Notes: generated from the letters alone by a model not told the origin. A DNA stretch of 21,109 nt from CAZNAQ01 sp964585585 (GCA_964585585.1 CAZPEL010000018.1:1-21109); one strand, 5' to 3'. Shown: positions 14,768 through 20,534, numbered from the stretch's first letter. Numbers and translations are program-made.

Positions 14768-15532
14768 ATGCCTGATTTTAAAAAAATAGTAGCTGCTAAC
14801 TGGAAAATGAAATTAAATCCGGCCCAAAGTTTGGAGTTGGCCGATGCCGTGGCCGCCCGGTTCCAAGATTTTTCCGAGCGAGAAGTAGTGATCTGTCCGG
14901 ATTTTCTTACCTTGTCCTTAGTCGGGGAAAAGATAAAAAAAACCGGCCTTAAATTGGGGGCCCAGGACATGTTCTGGGAGGACAGGGGCTCCTTTACCGG
15001 AGAGATATCCCCGGTCGATCTTAAGGAGTTGGGTTGCCAATATGTTATTCTGGGCCATTCGGAGAGAAGAAGTTATTTGAAGGAGGAGTATTCCGTGATC
15101 AATAAAAAAGTCAAGGCCGCTTTGAAAAATGGCCTTACGCCTATAATGTGCGTGGGGGAGAAAGAAGAGGAAAAAAAGAATGGACAGAGGGATCAATCCT
15201 TGAAGGAGCAGATCCGACAAGGGGTGTCCGAATTGGAACTTGGCTCGGAGCAAAGATTGGTCCTGGCCTATGAGCCCATTTGGGCCATCGGTTCCGGCCA
15301 AGCCATAGAGGATTCGGATATACAAGGAGCGTATAGCGCCATAAGATCGGCCCTGAAGGAGGTCTTGTCGGAGGAGATCAATGATAAGGTTTTTACCATT
15401 TACGGGGGCAGTGTGGATTCGAATAATGTAGACAGGTTTTCCCAGGCCCGGGAAATAGAGGGTTTGTTAGTGGGAGGAGCCAGTCTGAAGTCCGAGGAAT
15501 TCTTCCAAATAGCCGAAAATATGCTAAAATAA
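14768..15532 (+). CDS. tpiA: Triosephosphate isomerase
   Basis: Interconverts dihydroxyacetone phosphate and glyceraldehyde 3-phosphate in glycolysis. Conserved motifs are in order: AANWKMKLNP (substrate Asn/Lys, residues 9-18), ILGHSERR (catalytic His, about 95-102), the catalytic-Glu loop AYEPIWAIGSGQ (about 164-175), IYGGSVDSNN and LLVGGASLKSEEF. Length of 254 residues is standard. No other glycolytic gene is adjacent; the next gene, for a TPR protein, begins 18 bases on. Confidence 0.97.
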   Translation: MPDFKKIVAANWKMKLNPAQSLELADAVAARFQDFSEREVVICPDFLTLSLVGEKIKKTGLKLGAQDMFWEDRGSFTGEISPVDLKELGCQYVILGHSERRSYLKEEYSVINKKVKAALKNGLTPIMCVGEKEEEKKNGQRDQSLKEQIRQGVSELELGSEQRLVLAYEPIWAIGSGQAIEDSDIQGAYSAIRSALKEVLSEEINDKVFTIYGGSVDSNNVDRFSQAREIEGLLVGGASLKSEEFFQIAENMLK

Positions 15533-15550
15533 TTATTTTAATTCCAAGAG

Positions 15551-16348
15551 ATGTATAATTTGATTCCTTTAATCCTAATAATAGCCAGTCTTATAGTGAT
15601 AATTGTGATAGTGTCCAGAAAATTTTCCCTTCTGGCCAATTTGGATGTGGACAATATACCGGGGGAAAAGGAGGCCAAATTCAAGGAGAATATTGCCGGC
15701 ACCAGGATCAAAAGGAACTTGGTCAAGTGGAACTCCAAATTTTCCCAGGTATTTAGCGGGGCGTTTCAGGGTTTGAATTCCTCTTTGAAGAATTGGTATG
15801 ACAAATTATTCCAGATCAAGGAGAATTACGAACAGCAGATATCGGCGCACAAGGAAAGCCAGGACGAAAAAATAACTCGATTATTCCGGGAAATAGAAGA
15901 ATTGGATCCGGAGGAGGAATTTGAAGCAATAGAGAATAAGCTTATAGAAATAGTGGGCCTGGACAGCAAGAATGTGAATGCTTTTGAAAAACTGGGGGAT
16001 CTTTATTTCCGGAACAAGAGATTGCAAGAGGCCAAGGAAACCTATGAGCACATCCTCAAGTTGATACCGGACGAGGATGTGGCCAAGCAAGCGGATATTT
16101 ACTATGATCTGGCCGTAACCGCCAAGAGTAGGGACAATTGGAAGTTTGCCCTGGAAAACATCCAAAAGGCCTTTTCCCTGGCTCCGAACAATCCGCGTTA
16201 TCTTGACATCATGTTTGAAGCTAGTATAATGAATGACGATAAAGAATTGGCCACCACGGCCTATGACAAATTGTCCGAAGTCAATCCCGAGAATAAAAAA
16301 TTGGAAGATTTCAAGGAACAATTGGAAAATTTGACCAAGTCTGATTAA
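15551..16348 (+). CDS. Membrane-anchored TPR-repeat protein
   Basis: A single N-terminal hydrophobic helix (residues 4-21) anchors the protein; the next 110 residues are charged and partly helical, with an E/K-rich stretch (ENYEQQISAHKESQDEKITRLFREIEELDPEEEFEAIENKLIEIV). Tetratricopeptide-like repeats follow from about 138 to 250: NVNAFEKLGDLYFRNKRLQEAKETYEHILKLIPD, ADIYYDLAVTAKSRDNWKFALENIQKAFSLAPNN and RYLDIMFEASIMNDDKELATTAYDKLSEVNPEN. TPR arrays bind partner proteins; the partner is unknown. With so few positive charges before the helix, orientation is uncertain, though the lysines after it suggest the TPR part is cytoplasmic. It lies just after tpiA without an obvious terminator. Confidence 0.85.
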   Translation: MYNLIPLILIIASLIVIIVIVSRKFSLLANLDVDNIPGEKEAKFKENIAGTRIKRNLVKWNSKFSQVFSGAFQGLNSSLKNWYDKLFQIKENYEQQISAHKESQDEKITRLFREIEELDPEEEFEAIENKLIEIVGLDSKNVNAFEKLGDLYFRNKRLQEAKETYEHILKLIPDEDVAKQADIYYDLAVTAKSRDNWKFALENIQKAFSLAPNNPRYLDIMFEASIMNDDKELATTAYDKLSEVNPENKKLEDFKEQLENLTKSD

Positions 16349-16406
16349 TTGATCGGAATTGAAAAGCCAAAAAAGGGATATTTCGGATTTTTTAGTTTTT
16401 TATAAA

Positions 16407-16479
16407 GCCCGAATAGCTCAGTCGGTAGAGCGCATCCATGGTAAGGATGAGGTCAGCGGTTCGAGTCCGCTTTCGGGCT
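16407..16479 (+). tRNA. tRNA-Thr (GGT)
   Basis: Full cloverleaf: acceptor GCCCGAA/TTCGGGC, D stem GCTC/GAGC, anticodon stem CATCC/GGATG with loop ATGGTAA (anticodon GGT, reads ACC and ACT), T arm AGCGG-TTCGAGT-CCGCT, discriminator T. The two bases after the discriminator are CA and then the assembly gap begins, so the presence of an encoded CCA cannot be judged (it would need CCA; the sequence reads TCA). Confidence 0.95.
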
Positions 16480-16481
16480 CA

Positions 16482-16581
16482 NNNNNNNNNNNNNNNNNNN
16501 NNNNNNNNNNNNNNNNNNNNNNNNNNNNNNNNNNNNNNNNNNNNNNNNNNNNNNNNNNNNNNNNNNNNNNNNNNNNNNNNN
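16482..16581. other. Assembly gap (100 N)
   Basis: Exactly 100 undetermined bases between two tRNA genes: a scaffold gap of conventional length, so the true distance is unknown. Reading frames crossing it are artefacts. Confidence 0.99.
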
Positions 16582-16665
16582 GGGTCGGTAGCAAAGCGGT
16601 CAAATGCAGGTGACTGTAAATCACCCGCCCTTGCGGCTTCGCAGGTTCGAATCCTGCCCGGCCCA
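16582..16665 (+). tRNA. tRNA-Tyr (GTA), no encoded CCA
   Basis: Begins at the first base after the gap. Acceptor GGGTCGG pairs with CCGGCCC (one T-G), anticodon stem GGTGA/TCACC with loop CTGTAAA (anticodon GTA), a long variable arm (type II, expected for Tyr) and T arm GCAGG-TTCGAAT-CCTGC. The discriminator A16665 is followed by CAA rather than CCA. The 3' end merges with the left arm of a 20-bp hairpin. A partial copy of the 3' end that does carry CCA lies at 16827-16854. Confidence 0.93.
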
Positions 16666-16711
16666 CAAACACAAAAGAATGGCACGCAAGGGCCATTCTT
16701 TTGTGTTTGTG
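16664..16711 (+). terminator. 20-bp hairpin fused to the tRNA-Tyr 3' end
   Basis: The arm at 16664-16683 is perfectly complementary to 16692-16711, with an 8-nt loop (ACGCAAGG). The first two bases are the last pair base and discriminator of tRNA-Tyr. It lacks a T-run after the right arm, though the arm itself includes TTTTGTGTTTGT, so termination is plausible but not textbook. Confidence 0.7.
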
Positions 16712-16777
16712 GGAATCGGGTGTGCCATGAGAACTTGTCTAGCCAGGTCACGGGAGCTAAGTTAAAATAAGAAGAAG

Positions 16778-16806
16778 TTGACATTTTTTTATTATTGTTG
16801 TATTAA
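16778..16806 (+). promoter_or_regulatory. Strong promoter facing the tRNA-Tyr remnant
   Basis: TTGACA (perfect -35, 16778-16783), 17-bp spacer, TATTAA (16801-16806). Transcription would start near 16813 and run into the tRNA-Tyr 3' fragment and the following hairpins. No intact gene lies before the terminator at 16969, so it may be the orphaned promoter of a lost tRNA, or drive a short RNA. Confidence 0.6.
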
Positions 16807-16826
16807 GTATATTGTTAAGACCTGGC

Positions 16827-16854
16827 GCAGCTTCGAATCCTGCCCGGCCCACCA
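16827..16854 (+). pseudogene. tRNA-Tyr 3'-end remnant with CCA
   Basis: Matches the T arm and 3' acceptor strand of the intact tRNA-Tyr (16641-16665) with a single G-to-C change, and ends in ACCA. The 5' two thirds of the gene are absent. It lies 185 bp after the intact copy and directly before a palindrome. It may mark an old integration or recombination event at the tRNA. Confidence 0.85.
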
Positions 16855-16857
16855 CTT

Positions 16858-16879
16858 CCCTGCCTGCCGGCAGGCAGGG
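16858..16879. repeat. Perfect 22-bp GCCGGC-cored palindrome
   Basis: CCCTGCCTGCC/GGCAGGCAGGG, perfectly self-complementary, and the same family as the palindrome in the map 3' end (7097-7116). It sits 3 bases after the CCA of the tRNA-Tyr remnant. Confidence 0.93.
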
Positions 16880-16968
16880 CTCTTGACTTTCGTCAAGAGC
16901 TACGCGGTGCGCGGCACCTTTTGATCAAGTATTTTTCGCTCCACAGTAGAAGCGAAGTGATTATGTAT

Positions 16969-16997
16969 AAAACCCCCATGCTACTTGAGGGTTTTTT
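16969..16997 (+). terminator. Intrinsic terminator
   Basis: AAAACCC (16969-16975) pairs with GGGTTTT (16989-16995), 13-nt loop, continuing into a T-run. Closes the hairpin-rich segment ahead of the next promoter. Confidence 0.7.
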
Positions 16998-17009
16998 ATT
17001 TAAATCTTC

Positions 17010-17036
17010 TTGGATGCACTTATCTTGTGGTATAAT
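17010..17036 (+). promoter_or_regulatory. Extended -10 promoter upstream of the small ORF and mutM
   Basis: TATAAT (17031-17036) preceded by TGG, a TGn extended -10; TTGGAT (17010-17015) is a possible -35 at 15 bp. The start near 17043 would leave a 13-nt leader before the ATG at 17056. Confidence 0.6.
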
Positions 17037-17055
17037 AAATTAAACGGAACGATCT

Positions 17056-17163
17056 ATGTTAATAGACCCCGGAAAAATGGGAGTAACCTTTATAAAGATA
17101 TTCGCGCTGGAATTTTTGGCGTTGGCTGTTATTTTATTTCTGCTTTATTATATAGAAGTTTAA
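17056..17163 (+). CDS. Putative 35-residue single-span membrane protein
   Basis: An open frame ATG to TAA encodes MLIDPGKMGVTFIKIFAL..., with one hydrophobic helix over about residues 13-33 and an acidic residue (E19) within it. It lies 13 nt after the inferred start site of the extended -10 promoter and 36 bases before mutM, in the same direction; its ATG is preceded by T like most genes here. Small size and lack of a known family make it tentative. It could instead be part of the mutM leader. Confidence 0.4.
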   Translation: MLIDPGKMGVTFIKIFALEFLALAVILFLLYYIEV

Positions 17164-17199
17164 ATTCATTAATGTTTCGAAGTTCGAATTTAAAATATT

Positions 17200-18072
17200 A
17201 TGCCCGAATTACCGGAAGTGGAAACAATCAGAAGGGATCTGGAGACGAGAATAACAGGAGAAAAGATCTCTCGAGTGCAGGTAAAAGATCCCAAGGCGAT
17301 CAAGGGTTCTCCCGATTTTGTTAAAAAAACAACCGGAAGAACAGTCCGGGGAATTGACCGCAAGGGCAAGATCTTGATATTGGAACTGGATGGAGGTTCC
17401 TATGTTTTGATCCATCTGAAAATGACCGGCCAGCTTATCTATTGCCATAACCGGGAAATGATAGCCGGAGGTCATACCTTTCACCGGGAAAGCTTGCTCG
17501 AGGATGTGGGCGGAAAGTTGCCGAATCAACACACCCGAGTAATATTCCATTTCCAGTCCGGGGATCGGCTTTTTTTTAACGATATGCGCCGTTTCGGATA
17601 TATAAAGTTTGCCTCCGAGCGGGAAAAGGAGAATAAAATAGGGGAGTTGGGTCCGGAGCCCCTACTCCGGGAGTTTGACTTGCCCTCCTTTCGGAAAAAT
17701 TTAAAAAATAGAAAAACAGCCATTAAAAAAGTTCTTTTGGACCAGAAGTTAGTGGCCGGTATAGGTAATATCTACGCCGATGAATCCTTGTTTTTGTCCG
17801 GGATCCGGCCGGATAGGTTAGCCCATGAATTAAAGCCGGAGGAGGTGCGGGTTTTGCATGGGAATATCAAAAAAGTATTAAAAAAGGGGGTAAAGCATAG
17901 GGGTACCACCTTTAACAATTATGTGGACAGTCAAGGCAAGCAGGGCGGTTTTTCCGAATTTTTGCAGGTTTACGGGCGAGAAGGGGAGAAATGTCCCGCC
18001 TGTGGAGGGCCAATAAAAAAGATACGCTTGGCCGGCCGGGGAACTCATTTTTGCCCCCATTGCCAGAGATGA
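17200..18072 (+). CDS. mutM: Formamidopyrimidine-DNA glycosylase
   Basis: Base-excision repair enzyme removing 8-oxoguanine and FaPy lesions, with AP-lyase activity. The N-terminal proline nucleophile and glutamate (MPELPEVETIRRDL; P2, E3), K57 in IDRKGKILIL, the NDMRRFG block, the helix-two-turn-helix KKVLLDQKLVAGIGNIYADE, and the C-terminal zinc finger C265, C268, C285, C288 (CPACG...GRGTHFCPHCQR) are all there, so it should be active. Length of 290 residues is slightly above the usual 270, due to an insertion around residues 88-108 (MIAGGHTFHRESLLEDVGGK). Ends in TGA. Confidence 0.97.
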   Translation: MPELPEVETIRRDLETRITGEKISRVQVKDPKAIKGSPDFVKKTTGRTVRGIDRKGKILILELDGGSYVLIHLKMTGQLIYCHNREMIAGGHTFHRESLLEDVGGKLPNQHTRVIFHFQSGDRLFFNDMRRFGYIKFASEREKENKIGELGPEPLLREFDLPSFRKNLKNRKTAIKKVLLDQKLVAGIGNIYADESLFLSGIRPDRLAHELKPEEVRVLHGNIKKVLKKGVKHRGTTFNNYVDSQGKQGGFSEFLQVYGREGEKCPACGGPIKKIRLAGRGTHFCPHCQR

Positions 18073-18377
18073 GCTGGATAAATTGAACCAACCCTGACCC
18101 CAAAATAAAAAATATATAAAGCATAGGTCAAATAAGCACCAAATCACAAATTACAATAATTTCTCCTCCGCTTCGCTCCGGAGAACTAAAGCAAATAAAT
18201 TACAAATTACAATATTATAAATCACAAACAGGTTTGATCATTGTAATTTTGGCCATTGGAATTTATTTGATTATTGGTGCTTGGAATTTGGTGCTTATCT
18301 CAATTGGTGCTTTGTCTATTGAATGATAAAGATAGAATGGTTCCGCATTTTGGATTTATAGTATTTTATCCAGGAGC
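18073..18377. other. Gene-free stretch built of nested inverted repeats
   Basis: ATAAGCACCAAAT (18132-18144) pairs with 18286-18298; inside it CAAATAAATT (18192-18201) pairs with 18260-18269 and AAATTACAAT (18204-18213) with 18240-18249. A small CTCCG/CGGAG hairpin lies at 18166-18184. TTACAAATTACAA-like words recur. Together these could fold as one long branched structure. No gene is supported; the only open frames are minus-strand shadows. Confidence 0.8.
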
Positions 18378-18406
18378 TTGACTTTTTCCAAATATTAAAG
18401 TATACT
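18378..18406 (+). promoter_or_regulatory. Near-consensus promoter of the candidate small RNA
   Basis: TTGACT (18378-18383), exactly 17-bp spacer, TATACT (18401-18406). Predicted start near 18413. Among the strongest sigma-70-like promoters in the window, and no protein gene lies between it and the terminator 100 bases on. Confidence 0.8.
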
Positions 18407-18412
18407 TTAATG

Positions 18413-18509
18413 GTTGAGAAAAGAGTTTGTAGTTAGAGATGGCTACCGGTTCACGGTTTCGTGGTTCAGGTATATTTATCTGAGAGCTTTGCTGCCGGTG
18501 GCCTTTTTT
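18413..18509 (+). ncRNA. Candidate structured small RNA or leader, about 97 nt
   Basis: Bounded by a near-consensus promoter and a hairpin with a T6 tail. The 3' part folds as a three-way junction: P1 GGCTACCGG (18441-18449) with CCGGTGGCC (18495-18503), P2 CACG/CGTG (18452-18463), P3 TCAGGTA/TATCTGA (18466-18483), then TTTTTT. The unpaired GAGAGCTTTGCTG (18482-18494) and the 28-nt 5' tail could interact with targets; GTAG (18429-18432) could compete with P1 by pairing CTAC (18443-18446). rpmG has a separate promoter just after, which favours an independent RNA over an rpmG attenuator. I do not recognise an Rfam family. Confidence 0.55.
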
Positions 18510-18511
18510 AA

Positions 18512-18540
18512 TTGACTGGTGGCGTTTTTTGTATTATTAT
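18512..18540 (+). promoter_or_regulatory. Promoter of rpmG
   Basis: TTGACT (18512-18517), 17-bp spacer, TATTAT (18535-18540); TATAAT at 18538-18543 overlaps with a 20-bp spacer. It starts 3 bases after the T-run of the small-RNA terminator. Confidence 0.75.
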
Positions 18541-18570
18541 AATAAAAAATAAGCTAAAATTAAGTTAATA

Positions 18571-18605
18571 CAGCAACAAGACCGTAAAGGCCGGTTTGTT
18601 GGCTG
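18571..18605 (+). promoter_or_regulatory. Leader hairpin of rpmG
   Basis: CAG-CAACAA-ACCG (18571-18584, one bulged G) pairs with CGGT-TTGTTG-CTG (18592-18605, one bulged G): 13 bp with a 7-nt loop. TAAAAT (18555-18560) and ATTTTA (18606-18611) can extend it. It lies within the inferred 75-nt leader, 16 bases before the start codon, and may be a translational control element. Confidence 0.55.
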
Positions 18606-18621
18606 ATTTTACAGTACAAGT

Positions 18622-18777
18622 ATGTCCCAAGATAACATGATAAAAATGGAGTGTACCGAATGCAAAAAGATCAATTATTTTTCCCGAAAAAATAAAAGAA
18701 CCATTAAGGACAGGTTGCAGTTAAAGAAATTTTGCAGTAATTGCGGCACTCATACCATTCACAAGGAGACTAAATAA
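18622..18777 (+). CDS. rpmG: 50S ribosomal protein L33, zinc-binding form
   Basis: A 51-residue basic protein: MSQDNMIKMECTECKKINYF..., with two CxxC pairs (CTEC at 11-14 and CSNCG at 38-41) flanking a K/R-rich middle (SRKNKRTIKDRLQLKKF), the zinc-ribbon form of L33. It contacts the ribosomal E site region. An internal ATG at 18637 would give MIKMEC..., closer to the usual L33 start, so the first five residues are uncertain. In many bacteria rpmG precedes secE-nusG; here a lipoprotein gene follows 20 bases later. Confidence 0.93.
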   Translation: MSQDNMIKMECTECKKINYFSRKNKRTIKDRLQLKKFCSNCGTHTIHKETK

Positions 18778-18797
18778 AGGTCCTAATTCATACCCCC

Positions 18798-19214
18798 ATG
18801 CTTGCCTCTAAAAAATTTTTGTCCTTATTCCTTTTGTTTTTTTTGTCCGCGGTTTTGGCCGGCTGCAGCGGAGAAGGCCTAAAAAACGAGACCGCTAATA
18901 AATTGCAGTGGCTGGATCAAAAATTGGGTCAGGGCCTGGGTGGCACGGAAGAGCCCTCCGCGGCCACATCAACTCCGGAGGATCGAGAGAGTGATGAACT
19001 TCAAGCTTCTGAATTAAACCAGGAGCAAAAAGAGAAGATCGACCAGTGGCTCGAGGATAACAACCTTAATCGTTACGGGGATTCGGCCGAAGCTATTTAC
19101 CCGGACGGCACTCCCTTGTATAATAAAGAGACAGGGGAGAGAATAGCCAGGTTCGAATATATCCTGGATAGATACCCCGATATTTTGGAAAGAATCAATA
19201 ATAGCGGGCAGTAA
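18798..19214 (+). CDS. Predicted lipoprotein, acidic, unknown function
   Basis: Signal peptide of type II: K5-K6, a hydrophobic core (residues 7-20) and lipobox LAGC with C23 as the lipidated cysteine. The mature part is acidic and probably largely helical: ATANKLQWLDQKLG-like sequence, a low-complexity S/T/E linker (TEEPSAATSTPEDRESDE), then a C-terminal region (EKIDQWLEDNNLNRYGDSAEAIYPDGTPLYNKETGERIARFEYILDRYPDILERI) that resembles short conserved tails of CPR lipoproteins. No enzymatic motif seen. The AI-2E-type permease gene begins 12 bases after its stop. Confidence 0.75.
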   Translation: MLASKKFLSLFLLFFLSAVLAGCSGEGLKNETANKLQWLDQKLGQGLGGTEEPSAATSTPEDRESDELQASELNQEQKEKIDQWLEDNNLNRYGDSAEAIYPDGTPLYNKETGERIARFEYILDRYPDILERINNSGQ

Positions 19215-19226
19215 GCCCTTATATGT

Positions 19227-20273
19227 ATGGATAAAATTATTAGGAAAGGATTTTTATTGATCATTTTGGCCGGAGTGCTGTATGCTTGTTATCGGGTTTT
19301 TGAGCCGTTTTTGGTGGAGATCCTGGTAGCGGCCATTTTGACTTCTATTTTTTATAGGCCCTATAAATGGTTCTCTCATAAGCTTGGGGGCAGCAAGAAA
19401 GTGGCCTCTTTGATAACTTGCCTTTTTGTAGTTTTGATAGTCATAGTCCCCCTAACCAACCTTTTAGTCTTTTCCGCCCAGGAGTCAATAGGCGCCTACA
19501 AAGAAGTTTCCAATTTTGTGGAGGATCTTAATTTTGACCAGGGAACCATCAATCGGATAATGGAAAGAGGCGAGGAGGTCTTGGGGATAAGCGTGGACAG
19601 TTTAAAGGGCTTGATCATAGAAGCGGCCAAAAGGGCCAGCAATGTCCTGGTTCAGGGGGCCACCAGTTTCACCAAGGGAACCATTAATTTCTTAGTCTCC
19701 CTGATAATCATAATCTTCACCATGTTTTTTTTCTTTGTGGACGGAAGGAAAATGGCCGATCGGATAATGGATTGGACACCTTTGCCGAATAAGTATAACC
19801 AAGAGATCTTTAAAAAGTTTCGCGAAGTCAGTTATTCCACGGTTTTGGCCACCTTTGTCACGGCCATCGCTCAGGCGATCGTGGCCGCTATCGGTTTTAT
19901 GATCGTGGGCATACCGGCCTTTTTCTTGTCGATTTTAGTGGCTTTCTTCTCCCTTATTCCTTATTTGGGATCCGGTGTGGTTTGGTTCCCGGTGGGTATC
20001 TACCTTTTGGTTACCGGCCAGATCTGGCAGGGTATATTTATCCTGGTTTGGGGAGCATTGATAATCAGTTTTATAGACAATTTGGTCCGGGCCTATATCA
20101 TCAAGGGCAAATCCCAGGCCCACCCCATATTTATCATATTCTCCATCTTGGGCGGAATTGTTTTATTCGGTTTCTGGGGTGTTATAGTGGGACCTTTGAT
20201 CATATCCCTGGCCTTAACCGTTTTGCATATTTATGAATTGGAATTTCAAAGTCTTTTAAAGGAAAAGGAGTAA
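19227..20273 (+). CDS. AI-2E family (UPF0118/PerM-like) membrane transporter
   Basis: Integral membrane protein of 348 residues with about eight hydrophobic segments. Family pattern: two N-terminal helices (residues 7-44), YRPYKWFSHKL, a helix at 59-83, a cytoplasmic or periplasmic helical region (85-150), FFFVDGRKM, then the conserved C-terminal block FFLSILVAFFSLIPYLGSGVVWFPVGIYLL, IDNLVRAYIIKGKSQAHPIFIIFSILGG and FGFWGVIVGPLI. Members are implicated in autoinducer-2 export or Na+/H+ antiport; the substrate here cannot be inferred. Follows the lipoprotein gene closely and ends before a strong terminator. Confidence 0.92.
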   Translation: MDKIIRKGFLLIILAGVLYACYRVFEPFLVEILVAAILTSIFYRPYKWFSHKLGGSKKVASLITCLFVVLIVIVPLTNLLVFSAQESIGAYKEVSNFVEDLNFDQGTINRIMERGEEVLGISVDSLKGLIIEAAKRASNVLVQGATSFTKGTINFLVSLIIIIFTMFFFFVDGRKMADRIMDWTPLPNKYNQEIFKKFREVSYSTVLATFVTAIAQAIVAAIGFMIVGIPAFFLSILVAFFSLIPYLGSGVVWFPVGIYLLVTGQIWQGIFILVWGALIISFIDNLVRAYIIKGKSQAHPIFIIFSILGGIVLFGFWGVIVGPLIISLALTVLHIYELEFQSLLKEKE

Positions 20274-20276
20274 AAC

Positions 20277-20305
20277 TTGCCAAATTTAAATCCGGCTATT
20301 ATAAT
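20277..20305 (+). promoter_or_regulatory. Promoter of the tRNA-Trp region
   Basis: TTGCCA (20277-20282), exactly 17-bp spacer, perfect TATAAT (20300-20305), beginning 3 bases after the permease stop. The start near 20312 falls inside the next terminator hairpin. Confidence 0.65.
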
Positions 20306-20308
20306 ACC

Positions 20309-20336
20309 AAAAACGCATAAGCTAAGATGCGTTTTT
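20309..20336 (+). terminator. Intrinsic terminator after the AI-2E family gene
   Basis: AAAAACGCAT (20309-20318) pairs perfectly with ATGCGTTTTT (20327-20336), 8-nt loop. A/T arms make it bidirectional in principle. Confidence 0.9.
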
Positions 20337-20391
20337 GTTTCAAAAAACATAAAATTTTAAGCTTTGAACTTTGAGTTTTGAGTTTTCAATT

Positions 20392-20442
20392 GCGGGTGTC
20401 GGTTAATGGTACACCGCCGTTCGCGAACGGCGGGGCGATTCT
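20392..20442 (+). pseudogene. tRNA-Trp remnant with palindrome in place of the anticodon arm
   Basis: The first 18 bases equal the 5' end of the intact tRNA-Trp (20461-20478). A short D-stem-like GGT/ACC follows, then the perfect 20-bp palindrome CCGCCGTTCG/CGAACGGCGG (20414-20433) where the anticodon arm should be, then GGGGCGATTCTCTC, which resembles a decayed T arm. It cannot be a working tRNA-Trp. Confidence 0.7.
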
Positions 20443-20460
20443 CTCTTATAAAATTAAAAT

Positions 20461-20534
20461 GCGGGTGTCGGTTAATGGCAAACCACCGCTCTCCAAAAGC
20501 GGTACTGGGGGTTCGATTCCCTCCACCCGTGCCA
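20461..20534 (+). tRNA. tRNA-Trp (CCA)
   Basis: Complete cloverleaf: acceptor GCGGGTG/CACCCGT (first pair G-T), D stem GGTT/AACC, anticodon stem CCGCT/AGCGG with loop CTCCAAA (anticodon CCA, reads TGG), 4-nt variable loop, T arm GGGGG-TTCGATT-CCCTC (one G-T), discriminator G and an encoded CCA at 20532-20534. Tryptophan anticodon CCA rather than TCA agrees with TGA being a stop here. Confidence 0.96.

Larger units (their letters stand above)
16666..17055. other. Hairpin-dense intergenic stretch after tRNA-Tyr
   Basis: About 390 bp without a convincing gene. In order it holds the tRNA-linked 20-bp hairpin, a consensus-like promoter (16778-16806), a tRNA-Tyr 3' remnant (16827-16854), the GCCGGC palindrome (16858-16879), a 9-bp stem GCTCTTGAC/GTCAAGAGC (16879-16900), GGTGC/GCACC followed by TTTT (16906-16922), TTCGCT/AGCGAA (16935-16956) and a terminator (16969-16997). 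Confidence 0.8.

Noticed and set aside
16359..16784. Open frames across the tRNA genes and the N-run, both strands
   Set aside because: They translate tRNA genes and undetermined bases; no protein evidence.
17010..17324. 104-residue frame starting MDALILWYNKLNG overlapping mutM
   Set aside because: It overlaps the promoter and 125 bases of mutM in another frame and reads as out-of-frame sequence; the mutM start and its P2/E3 residues are clear.
18413..18509. TPP riboswitch or SRP RNA identity for the structured RNA
   Set aside because: It contains CTGAGA, a word of the TPP motif, but the other conserved blocks are missing; it lacks the GGAA tetraloop and flanking internal loop of SRP RNA.
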